Source of the DNA: Cloacimonetes bacterium UBA6081
GTDB lineage: Bacteria; Cloacimonadota; Cloacimonadia; Cloacimonadales; Cloacimonadaceae
NCBI GenBank assembly: GCA_002428685.1
Contig: DIXL01000035.1
Coordinates: 1-14,676 of the forward strand
Direction of reading: 5' to 3'
Length of the DNA: 14,676 nucleotides
Shown: positions 1-7,267 of the stretch, one piece after another
Layout of the letters: every line of letters starts with the position of its first letter
Numbering within the stretch: the first letter of the stretch is position 1
Made by a program: the position numbers and the translations under genes
The notes under the pieces: generated by a model
Seen by the model: only the letters and a program-made list of their open reading frames with translations
What the model was told of the DNA's origin: nothing
Database searches by the model: none

Positions 1-1
1 G

Positions 2-1210
2 AAAAAAATGGGGGGATGCCTCAAAGGATTAAATCTCATCCAGAGTTTTTCTCCACATAACTTGAGGATTACTACTGGATTAGGTGTAGATGATCCCAAT
101 TTCGGTTATTTTAGTCCAAGTGCGAACCGGATATTGATAAGGCAGGACAAAGGCAAATACTCCCATATTGCCAGGCATGAATTGAGTCATGCTTTTACAT
201 TTTATACTTTGGCAAATAATTGGTTTGGTAACGAAAATGGTCAACCTTATAACGAATTCACTTGTTGTATGGATGAAGCTTTTGCTCACTACTTTCCCTG
301 TGTCGTTCAGAATTCTCCGGAAGCAATAATGGGATTAAGTCAGGGTCAATCTACTTTTGAGGACATTTCTTTTCTAACAGCATCTCAGGTTCGTAATCTA
401 ATGTGGAGTTATTTTCCCTTAGACGAAGAATTGTATTCATTTAGGTATTTTGATTACCCCATTTCTTCCTCTTGGTGGACATTAAGAAACAATACTGTTT
501 TCGGTCTGCCTGATCCGATTACTCAGGTTAAAGCTTTTGATAGGATTCTTGTTAACACAATAGGTCTGGTGGGATCTGAACTAAGCATCAATTCATCATA
601 TCGTTATAAACCCCGCTATTTTTTCAATCTCTTAATGCAAGGAGTTGCAGATATTGGACAAACCACAGAATTAAACGACAAGCAAGTAGCCATCAAAGAT
701 GCCTACAACAGCCGTGGTTTGCATTTCTACCCCAAGGTGGAAAGCATCAGCAGCGGGAATATAAGCAGAAACATCTTTGGCTTGAATGAGCCTGTGCATG
801 TGAAGATCAGCGATTGTCCCCAGAATACCAGGATAAACATCTATGTGATAAAGCATGGCAGCTACACTTACACGGATGGTGCCTTAGTATCTACACTAAA
901 CAGCTTCTATGCCAATGGCTTTTCTCCAATCACAAATGAAACAACCAACGCATCCGGAGAGTGGACTGGCTTGATCTGGACTACACCATCTTCTGCAGCA
1001 GATGCAGTGGGAGATTATGACATAATAGTAGATATCGGCAGTCCTAATACCCCAGATGGCATCATTCATTTTGCCTTCAGCGGTGCCAATGTGATGGATG
1101 GGTTTGATAGTAGAACAAAACCCGGATTAAGTGTTATAGATAACGGGATTGATGTAGTGATGGCAGTGTCAGCCTTTTCTGAGCCGCAAGTATCAAAATC
1201 ATCTAAATAG
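2..1210 (+). CDS. Secreted HExxH metallopeptidase paralogue, 5' partial and truncated before its vWA domain
   Basis: The frame is open to the left edge, so the gene starts outside the window; the first Met (position 8) is probably internal because it aligns with the middle of the peptidase domain of the downstream paralogue. Counting from that Met, HELSH (57-61) and MDEAFAHY (E90) give the two zinc histidines, the catalytic Glu and the third ligand of a gluzincin-type (thermolysin/fungalysin-like) peptidase. Residues about 228-385 form a module shared almost unchanged with the next gene. The protein reads into GIDVV, the start of the vWA first strand, then diverges into a 14-residue tail and stops. 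The paralogue continues there with DVSSSM and a further ~640 codons including a sorting domain. This copy therefore lacks the vWA, beta-sandwich, GWNW and sorting regions, and is probably a pseudogene or an unanchored remnant. Activity is uncertain. Confidence 0.75.
   Translation, partial: KKMGGCLKGLNLIQSFSPHNLRITTGLGVDDPNFGYFSPSANRILIRQDKGKYSHIARHELSHAFTFYTLANNWFGNENGQPYNEFTCCMDEAFAHYFPCVVQNSPEAIMGLSQGQSTFEDISFLTASQVRNLMWSYFPLDEELYSFRYFDYPISSSWWTLRNNTVFGLPDPITQVKAFDRILVNTIGLVGSELSINSSYRYKPRYFFNLLMQGVADIGQTTELNDKQVAIKDAYNSRGLHFYPKVESISSGNISRNIFGLNEPVHVKISDCPQNTRINIYVIKHGSYTYTDGALVSTLNSFYANGFSPITNETTNASGEWTGLIWTTPSSAADAVGDYDIIVDIGSPNTPDGIIHFAFSGANVMDGFDSRTKPGLSVIDNGIDVVMAVSAFSEPQVSKSSK
692..1165 (+). 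repeat. Copy A of a 474-bp near-identical block shared by the two paralogues
   Basis: This segment matches 3088-3561 at a constant offset of 2396 bases with no gap. A hand count gives about 45 differences in 474 bases, roughly 90% identity. To the left, nucleotide similarity drops sharply although the proteins remain recognisably homologous. To the right, similarity ends abruptly at TGGCA. It encodes the module from the end of the peptidase domain to the first strand of the vWA domain. Confidence 0.9.
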
Positions 1211-1292
1211 AGCCCTTGTTCTGCACAGGCAGGCATCTGCAACAAACACAGGTTTCCGCCTATGCAGAATATCCAGAGGTGAAATGGTTTGA
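1161..1292 (+). pseudogene. Possible 3' tail of an FGE/SUMF1-like gene, fused out of frame
   Basis: In the third plus frame, out of phase with the truncated peptidase, this stretch reads WQCQPFLSRKYQ, then SATNTGFRLCRIS, and stops at TGA 1290-1292. The pattern of a Trp, then basic residues, then a terminal GFRLCR resembles the conserved C-terminus of formylglycine-generating-enzyme-like domains (GGSW ... GFR-x-x-R), which are common in this kind of organism. It has no start of its own and begins exactly where paralogue similarity ends. I read it as the remnant left when a deletion joined two genes. The stretch is only 43 codons, so the family call is tentative. Confidence 0.42.
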
Positions 1293-1358
1293 CATTTATT
1301 TGGCACAATGAAACATAGGTTTTGCAAGCAATGTAACACATAAAGTGTATGGTGCGTT

Positions 1359-1373
1359 GGTTCTTTGTGAACC
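1359..1373 (+). other. Small hairpin in the leader of the second metallopeptidase gene
   Basis: GGTTC, five bases, then GAACC forms a 5-bp stem 40 bp before the ATG at 1414. The 1293-1413 gap carries no other gene. A good Shine-Dalgarno (AGGAG, 1404-1408) follows. A regulatory role is only possible; no T-tract follows, so it is not a clear terminator. Confidence 0.25.
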
Positions 1374-1413
1374 GACATAAGAACATACCTAAATTAACAA
1401 AAAAGGAGAAACA

Positions 1414-3948
1414 ATGAAAACAAGAGTATTTATCGTCCTCCTGCTGATGTTGATGACTTTTTCTGCCATCTATGCAAGTGAGGATACTTACGAACAAGAG
1501 GAGTATTTTAGGAAAAAGCAAGAACTTGATTTACTTGCTGATAGGTTCAAAGCCGAAACGGGATTTGAGGGTACCATAGAATATAACTACCAAAGAATGA
1601 ACTTATCTCAATTAAGGGGTAAGTTCAAAGATGTCACATTCAAGGCAGATCAGGATACAATCAAATTCAGGTGTGCAATCGAAAGTATATTAAGAAAGGT
1701 ACAACCATATATTGCTGCGACAAGGGAACAGTTATTTCCTTCCCCGATATCTTCTAATGATTTAAGAGTAAAGTCTATTTATCAACAGAGGATCTACGGT
1801 TTTTCTACTGAACATAACGGGAATATTAATGTGTCCTTTAATAAAGGTAAACAGTTGTTTGAAATAACAGACAGTTCTGTGCCGATAAATGTCCTGCTAC
1901 CTGTGATAAATATCTCAGAGAAAGACGCACATAATATTGCACTTATTGAACACAAGAAAAAGCATCAAAATTCAAGCATCGAGATTAAAGCATGCCCAGA
2001 CAGTCGCTTAGCATATAGTAACAAAGGGGGACTTGGTTATAAACTTGTTTATATAGTCGTTATGACCGATAATACGAATGCATATTATGTTGATGTTGAA
2101 ACAGGTAACATTATATTTATCAGGCCAGTGTACGGAGTTGAGAATACTGGCAATGTTCAGGTTAAGGGATACATATATCCATCTTTTACGCCAGGATATA
2201 GTAACATCCCTGAAAGTCACACTGGTATAGAACCACTTGAAGATGTTGAAGTATGGATAAATAATATTCCTAATCAAACAGATGCCAACGGATATCGATA
2301 TTTTGATGACAATCCAATAAGCAACTATCTCATCAGATTTCAAGCATCTCATTTCAGAGTAAAACACAGTTCAGACGAGGGAGCATGCTTATCATCTATT
2401 AACCTAACATCTTTAGGGAATAATACATATTCATCTTTGTTGGGAGATGAGAATTATTATGCTCCCAGTATTCATTACCATGGCTTGAATTATTACTATT
2501 CGTTGTTATCAATGGATGAAACTTTTAGTCCGATGATAAACATTGTTACAGATTATGTATTTTCTGACCCGCTGACTTTCGGAAAATATTTCCCAGACGG
2601 CAGCAGGCTTTTAATCAAAGATGGTAGATACACAAGAAACATCCAACATGAGTTGAGCCATTGTTTTGTTTGTCATAAACTTGATGGTAGTTTATTCTTT
2701 GATGATTCTTTAATCGGCAATAACCATGCTATGGATGAAGCATTTGCAAATTATCTTCCTTGTGCATTATCACTTGATCCAAGGATTCCGTCATCTACCA
2801 GTTATATTGATCTTGATTTAGAAGATTTTGGAATTCCTGCTTCTGCTATGCTAAATGAATTCGGATATGCTGATTATCCAGTTGGAATTATAATTGCGGA
2901 TGCATGGTGGGCATTGAGAAGTCACTTTCAAGCCAATATCTTGGATCAAATACTTATCGATAATTTAGATGAATTAGACTCATACAACTTTCTAGATTTA
3001 TATAAACCAAGATATTTTTACAATCAACTTATGAGAGATCAAGCAGAGGACACGATTAATTGGGAATTTAATGCTAATCAAAAAGCTATCAAAAATGCCT
3101 ACAACAGCCGTGGTTTGCATTTTTACCCAAAGGTTGAAAGCTTCAGCAGTGCTAATAAAGCCAGAAACATCTTTGGCTTGAATGAGCCTGTGCATGTGAA
3201 GATTAGCGATTGTCCGCAGAATACCAGGATAAACATCTATGTGATAAATCATGGCAGCTACACTTACACGGATGGTGCCTTAGTTTCTGCACTTAGTAGC
3301 TTCTATGCCCACGACTTTTCTCCTATCACAAATGAAACAACCAACGCATCCGGTGAGTGGAGTGGCTTGATTTGGATTACACCATCTTCTGCAGCAGATG
3401 CAGTGGGAGATTATGACATAATTGTTGATATCGGCAGTCCCACAACACCCGATGGATTTATCCATTTTGCCTTCAGCGGGGCCAATGTGATGGATGGGTT
3501 TGATGGTAGAACAAAACCCGGATTTAGTGTTATAGATAACGGGATTGATGTGGTTCTGGCACTTGATGTATCAAGTAGTATGGTTAGTTATTGTTCTAGA
3601 TTACGAGAACTTGCAGATACTATTAGAGCAGCCATGCATCTGGGAGACAGGCTCAACATCTTTAAATTTAACGAAGGAACAGGGCCTTCTTGGTTTAGTG
3701 GTGGTTATTATTATTATTTTGGAGAATCAACCTTGGAAGAATTAAACCCAGCTAATCAATCAAGTGTTTTACCCGCGATAACTGCTACAGGAAACACAGA
3801 TATATTTATTCCATATTATCGTGGAGCTCCTCGATTTAACCAATTAGTACCTGCGTCCAACCGTCCTAAAGGAATGGTCTTATTATCCGATGGAGAACAT
3901 CATGTTACTATACACCAAGACCCAAATCATCAGCACGATATTTATTGA
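1414..3948 (+). CDS. Secreted gluzincin metallopeptidase with vWA domain, N-terminal part of a frame-broken gene
   Basis: AGGAG sits 5 bases before the ATG, and the protein opens with a signal peptide (KTR, then a hydrophobic run to about residue 21). Residues about 80-240 resemble the FTP/PepSY propeptide of thermolysin/fungalysin peptidases (ending YYVDVETGNIIF). Residues 247-320 look Ig- or carboxypeptidase-regulatory-like. HYHGLNYYYSL (354-364) precedes the zinc site HELSH (412-416), with the third ligand in DEAFANY (E442). The module shared with the upstream gene spans about 559-716. The vWA domain starts at 710: the MIDAS motif DVSSS (718-722), TGNTD, then LLSDG (D826). The frame stops at 844, so the last vWA strands and helices (about 60-70 residues) are missing, and the remaining domains continue in another frame from about 3950. 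Likely one ancestral protein of about 1350 or more residues, now split. Confidence 0.8.
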   Translation: MKTRVFIVLLLMLMTFSAIYASEDTYEQEEYFRKKQELDLLADRFKAETGFEGTIEYNYQRMNLSQLRGKFKDVTFKADQDTIKFRCAIESILRKVQPYIAATREQLFPSPISSNDLRVKSIYQQRIYGFSTEHNGNINVSFNKGKQLFEITDSSVPINVLLPVINISEKDAHNIALIEHKKKHQNSSIEIKACPDSRLAYSNKGGLGYKLVYIVVMTDNTNAYYVDVETGNIIFIRPVYGVENTGNVQVKGYIYPSFTPGYSNIPESHTGIEPLEDVEVWINNIPNQTDANGYRYFDDNPISNYLIRFQASHFRVKHSSDEGACLSSINLTSLGNNTYSSLLGDENYYAPSIHYHGLNYYYSLLSMDETFSPMINIVTDYVFSDPLTFGKYFPDGSRLLIKDGRYTRNIQHELSHCFVCHKLDGSLFFDDSLIGNNHAMDEAFANYLPCALSLDPRIPSSTSYIDLDLEDFGIPASAMLNEFGYADYPVGIIIADAWWALRSHFQANILDQILIDNLDELDSYNFLDLYKPRYFYNQLMRDQAEDTINWEFNANQKAIKNAYNSRGLHFYPKVESFSSANKARNIFGLNEPVHVKISDCPQNTRINIYVINHGSYTYTDGALVSALSSFYAHDFSPITNETTNASGEWSGLIWITPSSAADAVGDYDIIVDIGSPTTPDGFIHFAFSGANVMDGFDGRTKPGFSVIDNGIDVVLALDVSSSMVSYCSRLRELADTIRAAMHLGDRLNIFKFNEGTGPSWFSGGYYYYFGESTLEELNPANQSSVLPAITATGNTDIFIPYYRGAPRFNQLVPASNRPKGMVLLSDGEHHVTIHQDPNHQHDIY
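3088..3561 (+). repeat. Copy B of the 474-bp block shared by the paralogues
   Basis: It pairs with 692-1165 (see copy A). In this copy the reading frame continues past TGGCA into the vWA MIDAS motif, so this copy shows the ancestral order of domains. Confidence 0.9.
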
Positions 3949-5458
3949 TCCAACTCCCGCAATTCAAAAAGCAGAAGAGCCGCTATTGCTAAAACTATCT
4001 GTTTTAGACTATATGACTCCAATCCAAGGTGTAAACGTTTCCGTTTCTCTATCACAAGGTATTTGGCAACACAGTACGGTGTTATATGATGATGGCTTTC
4101 ATAGCGATGGCTTAGCAAATGATGGCATATATGCTAATTACCTTTATGTTTATCCAGATATCTCCAATAACCTCATACTCGACAGCACATTTGATTTAGT
4201 CTATATTGTTGAGGCAATTCCTCTTTCAATTTATCGCACAAATAGACGTAGTATTACGCTGGATTTGGAGTCAGAAAATCAATATCCCAATGTTACTCGG
4301 AAATTGTCAAATGGCTGGAATTGGGTAGGCTTTCCGCGATTGATTAGCGATAATGCTGGTAATTTGATTGACTGCACTACTATATCTTTAGAGCCATATT
4401 TATCAACTGCACTTTCTCAATCAGGTTATGCTTCATACGAAAATCACTGGCTATATTATGGGCTGCAGTATCTGGATAGCAAGGAAGGTTATAAGCTAAG
4501 GATTAGAGATATTGATACAATAAAACTATACGAAATGGGCACTTTGGTGGATATAACCTCTGAATATCCAATTCGCGAAGGCTGGAACTGGCTAACCTAT
4601 CCCTGTTCTCCAACTGTTTATCCTGAAGAAGCACTTGCCAATATCTTGGATGATATAGATTATGTTCTGGCACAAAAGTGGAGCATGAAAAAGGAAAATG
4701 GAGTATGGATTCACGATAACAATTCTTTGCGTCCGGTAATCAAATATGGTGATTCTATAGAGGTGAGGGCAATTAGAAATGCATCGCTCTTCTGGAATGG
4801 TGCTCGTCCCAGAGAAGAAACCAAACCTCTTGAAGCAGAATATTACACTTTTGAGGATAAGCCAAATTATGAAACCCTAATGGTGGAAAGCATTGACGGT
4901 AATCCCTCCTTTGTGGAAATAGGTGTATATCAAGATGATACCTGCATCGGAGCCAGAGTGTTTGAAGGTTATCCTATTCAGATTCTGGCATATTCCGAGC
5001 CTGCTCAAAGCGATAGCACCGAACTTGAGTTCAGAATTTGGGCTGACGATAAAAGGGAGATAGTTTTAAAGACAGCCTCTGTGTCCGGGGGTAAAGAACT
5101 ATCTCAAGAGAGCACTTTGTATCCAGAGCTTGGGGCTTTCAGGCATGTCCGCTTGAAGCAGGATAACGATACAATTCCAGCTGTCTTTGCTTTGGAAGGC
5201 AACTACCCCAATCCCTTCAATCCCTCCACCACTTTGCGATTCTCAATTCCAAACGATGGCAAAGTAAAGCTAAGTGTTTACAACCTGAAAGGGCAGAAAG
5301 TGGTAGATATTGTGGATGGCACTCTGGCCGCCGGTTCACACCAGGCTATCTGGCATGGCAAAGACAGCCAGGGAAGAAGCGTGGCTTCCGGAATTTACTT
5401 TACCCGCTTGGAACAAGGTAAAAGCAGCAAAGTTCACAAAATGGTTTTAATGAAATAG
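3890..5458 (+). CDS. C-terminal part of the frame-broken metallopeptidase-vWA protein, with sorting domain
   Basis: This frame overlaps the end of the previous one by 59 bases. It has no convincing ribosome site or signal peptide, so the first Met is probably not a real start; genuine homology probably begins near 3940 (IFIDPTPAIQ). Residues about 25-105 form a beta-sandwich with an acidic loop, DDGFHSDGLANDGIYANY (67-84), a pattern common in secreted bacterial proteins. Two related modules follow, marked by NGWNWVGFP (141-149) and EGWNWLTYP (230-238), each trailed by charged beta-rich sequence. Residues about 435-522 are a FlgD Ig-like / T9SS type A-like C-terminal domain: NYPNPFNPST, VYNLKGQKV, SGIYFTRL and terminal KMVLMK. 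It should direct export or surface attachment of the upstream peptidase. Without a frame restoration this half is unlikely to be made or secreted. Confidence 0.75.
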   Translation: MENIMLLYTKTQIISTIFIDPTPAIQKAEEPLLLKLSVLDYMTPIQGVNVSVSLSQGIWQHSTVLYDDGFHSDGLANDGIYANYLYVYPDISNNLILDSTFDLVYIVEAIPLSIYRTNRRSITLDLESENQYPNVTRKLSNGWNWVGFPRLISDNAGNLIDCTTISLEPYLSTALSQSGYASYENHWLYYGLQYLDSKEGYKLRIRDIDTIKLYEMGTLVDITSEYPIREGWNWLTYPCSPTVYPEEALANILDDIDYVLAQKWSMKKENGVWIHDNNSLRPVIKYGDSIEVRAIRNASLFWNGARPREETKPLEAEYYTFEDKPNYETLMVESIDGNPSFVEIGVYQDDTCIGARVFEGYPIQILAYSEPAQSDSTELEFRIWADDKREIVLKTASVSGGKELSQESTLYPELGAFRHVRLKQDNDTIPAVFALEGNYPNPFNPSTTLRFSIPNDGKVKLSVYNLKGQKVVDIVDGTLAAGSHQAIWHGKDSQGRSVASGIYFTRLEQGKSSKVHKMVLMK

Positions 5459-5540
5459 TCTCAAATGTTAGAGAAGACATAGCAAGAAAATCAACATATT
5501 ATCACAAGAAGATGTTTGTATAAAGACAGAAGGAATATAT

Positions 5541-6638
5541 ATGTTTTACTGCCCTACGCGCATAATCTTTGGCAAGGAAGCGATGCAAAAAGCCGGTGCC
5601 TATCTGGTGAATTTGGGAACAAAGCCTATGATTGTCTGCGGAAAACAGAGTGCCAAACTTTGCGGTGCGCTGGATGAAGCTATTGCAATCTTAAAAAAAC
5701 AGGGTATGAATGCAACTATTTTCGATGATATCAGTGAAAACCCAAGCCTGGAAAGCATCATAGCCGGCAAAGAGATGTTTATTACCAAAGGCTGTAACCT
5801 GCTGATTGGCATTGGAGGTGGCAGCCCTATTGATGCAGCCAAAGCGATTTCCCTGGCGGCGGCAAACGATTTGGAAAAGGAGCAATTATATAAAACAGAA
5901 TTGTTTACAAAAGCCTATCCGATTGTTGCAGTTCCCACCACTTCCGGAACCGGTAGCGAAGTTACACAATATAGCGTTTTAACCGATTTCAGGCAAAAAA
6001 AGAAGGCCGGATTGGGGCACATCCTGGCTTTTCCCAAGCTGGCTGTTTTGGATCCTAAATATACCTTTAGTCTGCCGGATACTGTAACGCTGCACACATC
6101 TCTTGATGCGCTAAGCCATTTGTTGGAAGGGCTTTACAGCAATCAACGCAATCCCCTTGTTTACCCTTTGGTTTACAAAGGCATCGCCAGCATCATGAAA
6201 TGCTTACCCCAAATTTTGCAGGATAAGGAAAACTATGCAGCCAGGGTAGAGCTAATGCAAGCCTCGCTGTATGGCGGAATGGTTATTGCCCAGGGTAGCA
6301 CCACTTTTCAGCATGCGATTGGATATCCTCTTACATCGCATTACAACATTCCTCACGGCTTGGCCAATGCCTTGGCTATGGAGGCGGTTATGGAGCTATA
6401 TTACCCCGCAGTAAAGGCAGAACTGGAAGGCCTTTTTGCCTATCTGAACTGCACTTACAGCAGCTTTATAAGCTGGCTGAAGGTGCTTCCGTTCCAACAG
6501 CATCATGCCCTGAGCGATAGCTTTATAGAGGAAGCAATTCCCTTGGTTATGAGCGCACGCAACATGGCTTTGAACCCTGTAGAGATAAGCGAGGAGCAGG
6601 TTCGGCTGGTTTATGAAAAGATAAGGATGCCACAATGA
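5541..6638 (+). CDS. Iron-containing alcohol dehydrogenase family protein
   Basis: 365 residues, near the usual 380 of group III (Fe-type) alcohol dehydrogenases. GGGSPID (92-98) is the NAD(P)-binding glycine motif and TTSGTGSE (133-140) the family signature. The four metal ligands are visible as D189, H193, H258 and H272, in DALSHLLEG and QHAIGYPLTSHYNIPHG. The N-terminus, FYCPTRIIFGKEA, matches the family's usual FNPTRIIFG opening. An AAGGA Shine-Dalgarno (about 5530-5534) supports the ATG. The enzyme should be cytosolic and interconvert an alcohol and an aldehyde or ketone with a nicotinamide cofactor; the substrate cannot be read from sequence. It stands alone, 82 bp after the broken peptidase gene, and is followed by a repeat-rich region. 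All key residues are intact. Confidence 0.92.
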   Translation: MFYCPTRIIFGKEAMQKAGAYLVNLGTKPMIVCGKQSAKLCGALDEAIAILKKQGMNATIFDDISENPSLESIIAGKEMFITKGCNLLIGIGGGSPIDAAKAISLAAANDLEKEQLYKTELFTKAYPIVAVPTTSGTGSEVTQYSVLTDFRQKKKAGLGHILAFPKLAVLDPKYTFSLPDTVTLHTSLDALSHLLEGLYSNQRNPLVYPLVYKGIASIMKCLPQILQDKENYAARVELMQASLYGGMVIAQGSTTFQHAIGYPLTSHYNIPHGLANALAMEAVMELYYPAVKAELEGLFAYLNCTYSSFISWLKVLPFQQHHALSDSFIEEAIPLVMSARNMALNPVEISEEQVRLVYEKIRMPQ

Positions 6639-6678
6639 AACCGCCCCTACTTAACGTGTATGTATGGCACATTGGTAT

Positions 6679-6816
6679 GTCGTTCCCGCGGAGGCGGGGA
6701 TCCAGCACTGTTATAATCCCGATGGGATGGAACATAACTTGTTGCTATCTAATCAATTATATGTCGTTCTTCCAGAACTGATCAAAGGGCTGGATTCCCG
6801 CCTCCGCGGGAACGAC
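6679..6816. repeat. REP-like pair: 27-bp inverted arms around an 84-bp spacer
   Basis: The left arm (6679-6705) and right arm (6790-6816) are reverse complements at 26 of 27 positions, beginning GTCGTTCCCGCGGAGGCGGG. Each arm contains its own small palindrome, CCCGC-GGAG-GCGGG. This resembles REP/BIME-type extragenic palindromes of the 'TTCCCGC...GCGGGAATCC' sort found in many bacteria. It lies 3' of both the plus-strand dehydrogenase and the minus-strand operon, where it could protect or terminate transcripts from either side. No transposase is nearby. No T-tract follows, so a classical terminator is not shown. Confidence 0.8.
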
Positions 6817-6848
6817 AGGACTTTGCACCATGAGTATTTTGACAAGAG

Positions 6849-6920
6849 CTAATCACCTCATCACATCATCACCCCATCACATCATCACCCCATCACCTCG
6901 TCACATCATCACTTCATCAC
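6849..6920. repeat. Nine tandem copies of an 8-bp unit (consensus NNCATCAC)
   Basis: The copies read CTAATCAC, CTCATCAC, ATCATCAC, CCCATCAC, ATCATCAC, CCCATCAC, CTCGTCAC, ATCATCAC and TTCATCAC, followed by CCCC. The array ends 8 bp from the stop codon of the DUF486 gene, so it lies in the 3' region of the minus-strand operon. The remainder of 6639-6928 (290 bp) holds only this array and the REP-like pair; I see no credible gene in it. Confidence 0.85.
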
Positions 6921-6928
6921 CCCAAAAG

Positions 6929-7258
6929 CTACCACTTTTTGAAGATAAAGAACACCGCCAGAATGATAAACAGAAAGCCAATCACATAATTCCAGCGCAG
7001 TTGTTCCTTTAAATAAAACACCGAAAACACGCTAAAGACCACAAGGGTAATAACTTCCTGGATGGTTTTTAGCTGATAGGCATTGAAGGTGCCGTGTCCA
7101 ATTCGATTGGCAGGAACCTGGAAGCAATATTCAAAGAAAGCAATTCCCCAGCTTACAAAGATAACCAGCAACAGAGGCGAACTTTTATACTTTAAATGTC
7201 CATACCAGGCAAAGGTCATAAAGATATTGGATATACTCAGCAAAATTATGGTTTTCAT
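6929..7258 (-). CDS. DUF486 family small membrane protein
   Basis: 109 residues with four predicted membrane helices (about 3-19, 27-46, 65-83, 89-106). SNIFMTFAWYGHLK, SWGIAFFEYC, QVPANRIG and QLKTIQEVITL are hallmark stretches of the DUF486 family (DMT-superfamily-like, function unknown). The length is normal for the family. It is last in the operon, 9 bp after the kinase stop, with AGGA about 7 bases before the ATG. By resemblance to small multidrug-resistance-type proteins it could act as a dimeric transporter of the inner membrane, but no substrate is known. Confidence 0.9.
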   Translation of the reverse strand: MKTIILLSISNIFMTFAWYGHLKYKSSPLLLVIFVSWGIAFFEYCFQVPANRIGHGTFNAYQLKTIQEVITLVVFSVFSVFYLKEQLRWNYVIGFLFIILAVFFIFKKW

Positions 7259-7267
7259 CCGGCAATC

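Noticed and set aside
1301..1327. Sigma-54 promoter suggested by TTTGGCAC ... TTTTGCA
   Set aside because: The GG and GC elements are far more than the required 10-bp spacing apart.
1066..1521. 151-codon minus-strand frame across the junction and leader region
   Set aside because: The peptide has no recognisable domain, lies antisense to both metallopeptidase genes and has no ribosome site; it is a chance frame.
6664..6852. 62-codon plus-strand frame across the REP-like pair
   Set aside because: Its peptide (VPAEAGIQ ... DSRLRGND) is the usual spurious translation of REP-type GTTCCCGC palindromes; the sequence is explained by the inverted repeat.
6849..6920. CRISPR array
   Set aside because: The units are contiguous 8-bp repeats without unique spacers, and no cas gene is present.
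6830..7012. 60-codon plus-strand frame rich in His, Ser, Pro and Ile
   Set aside because: It is a translation of the 8-bp repeat and then runs antisense through the DUF486 gene.
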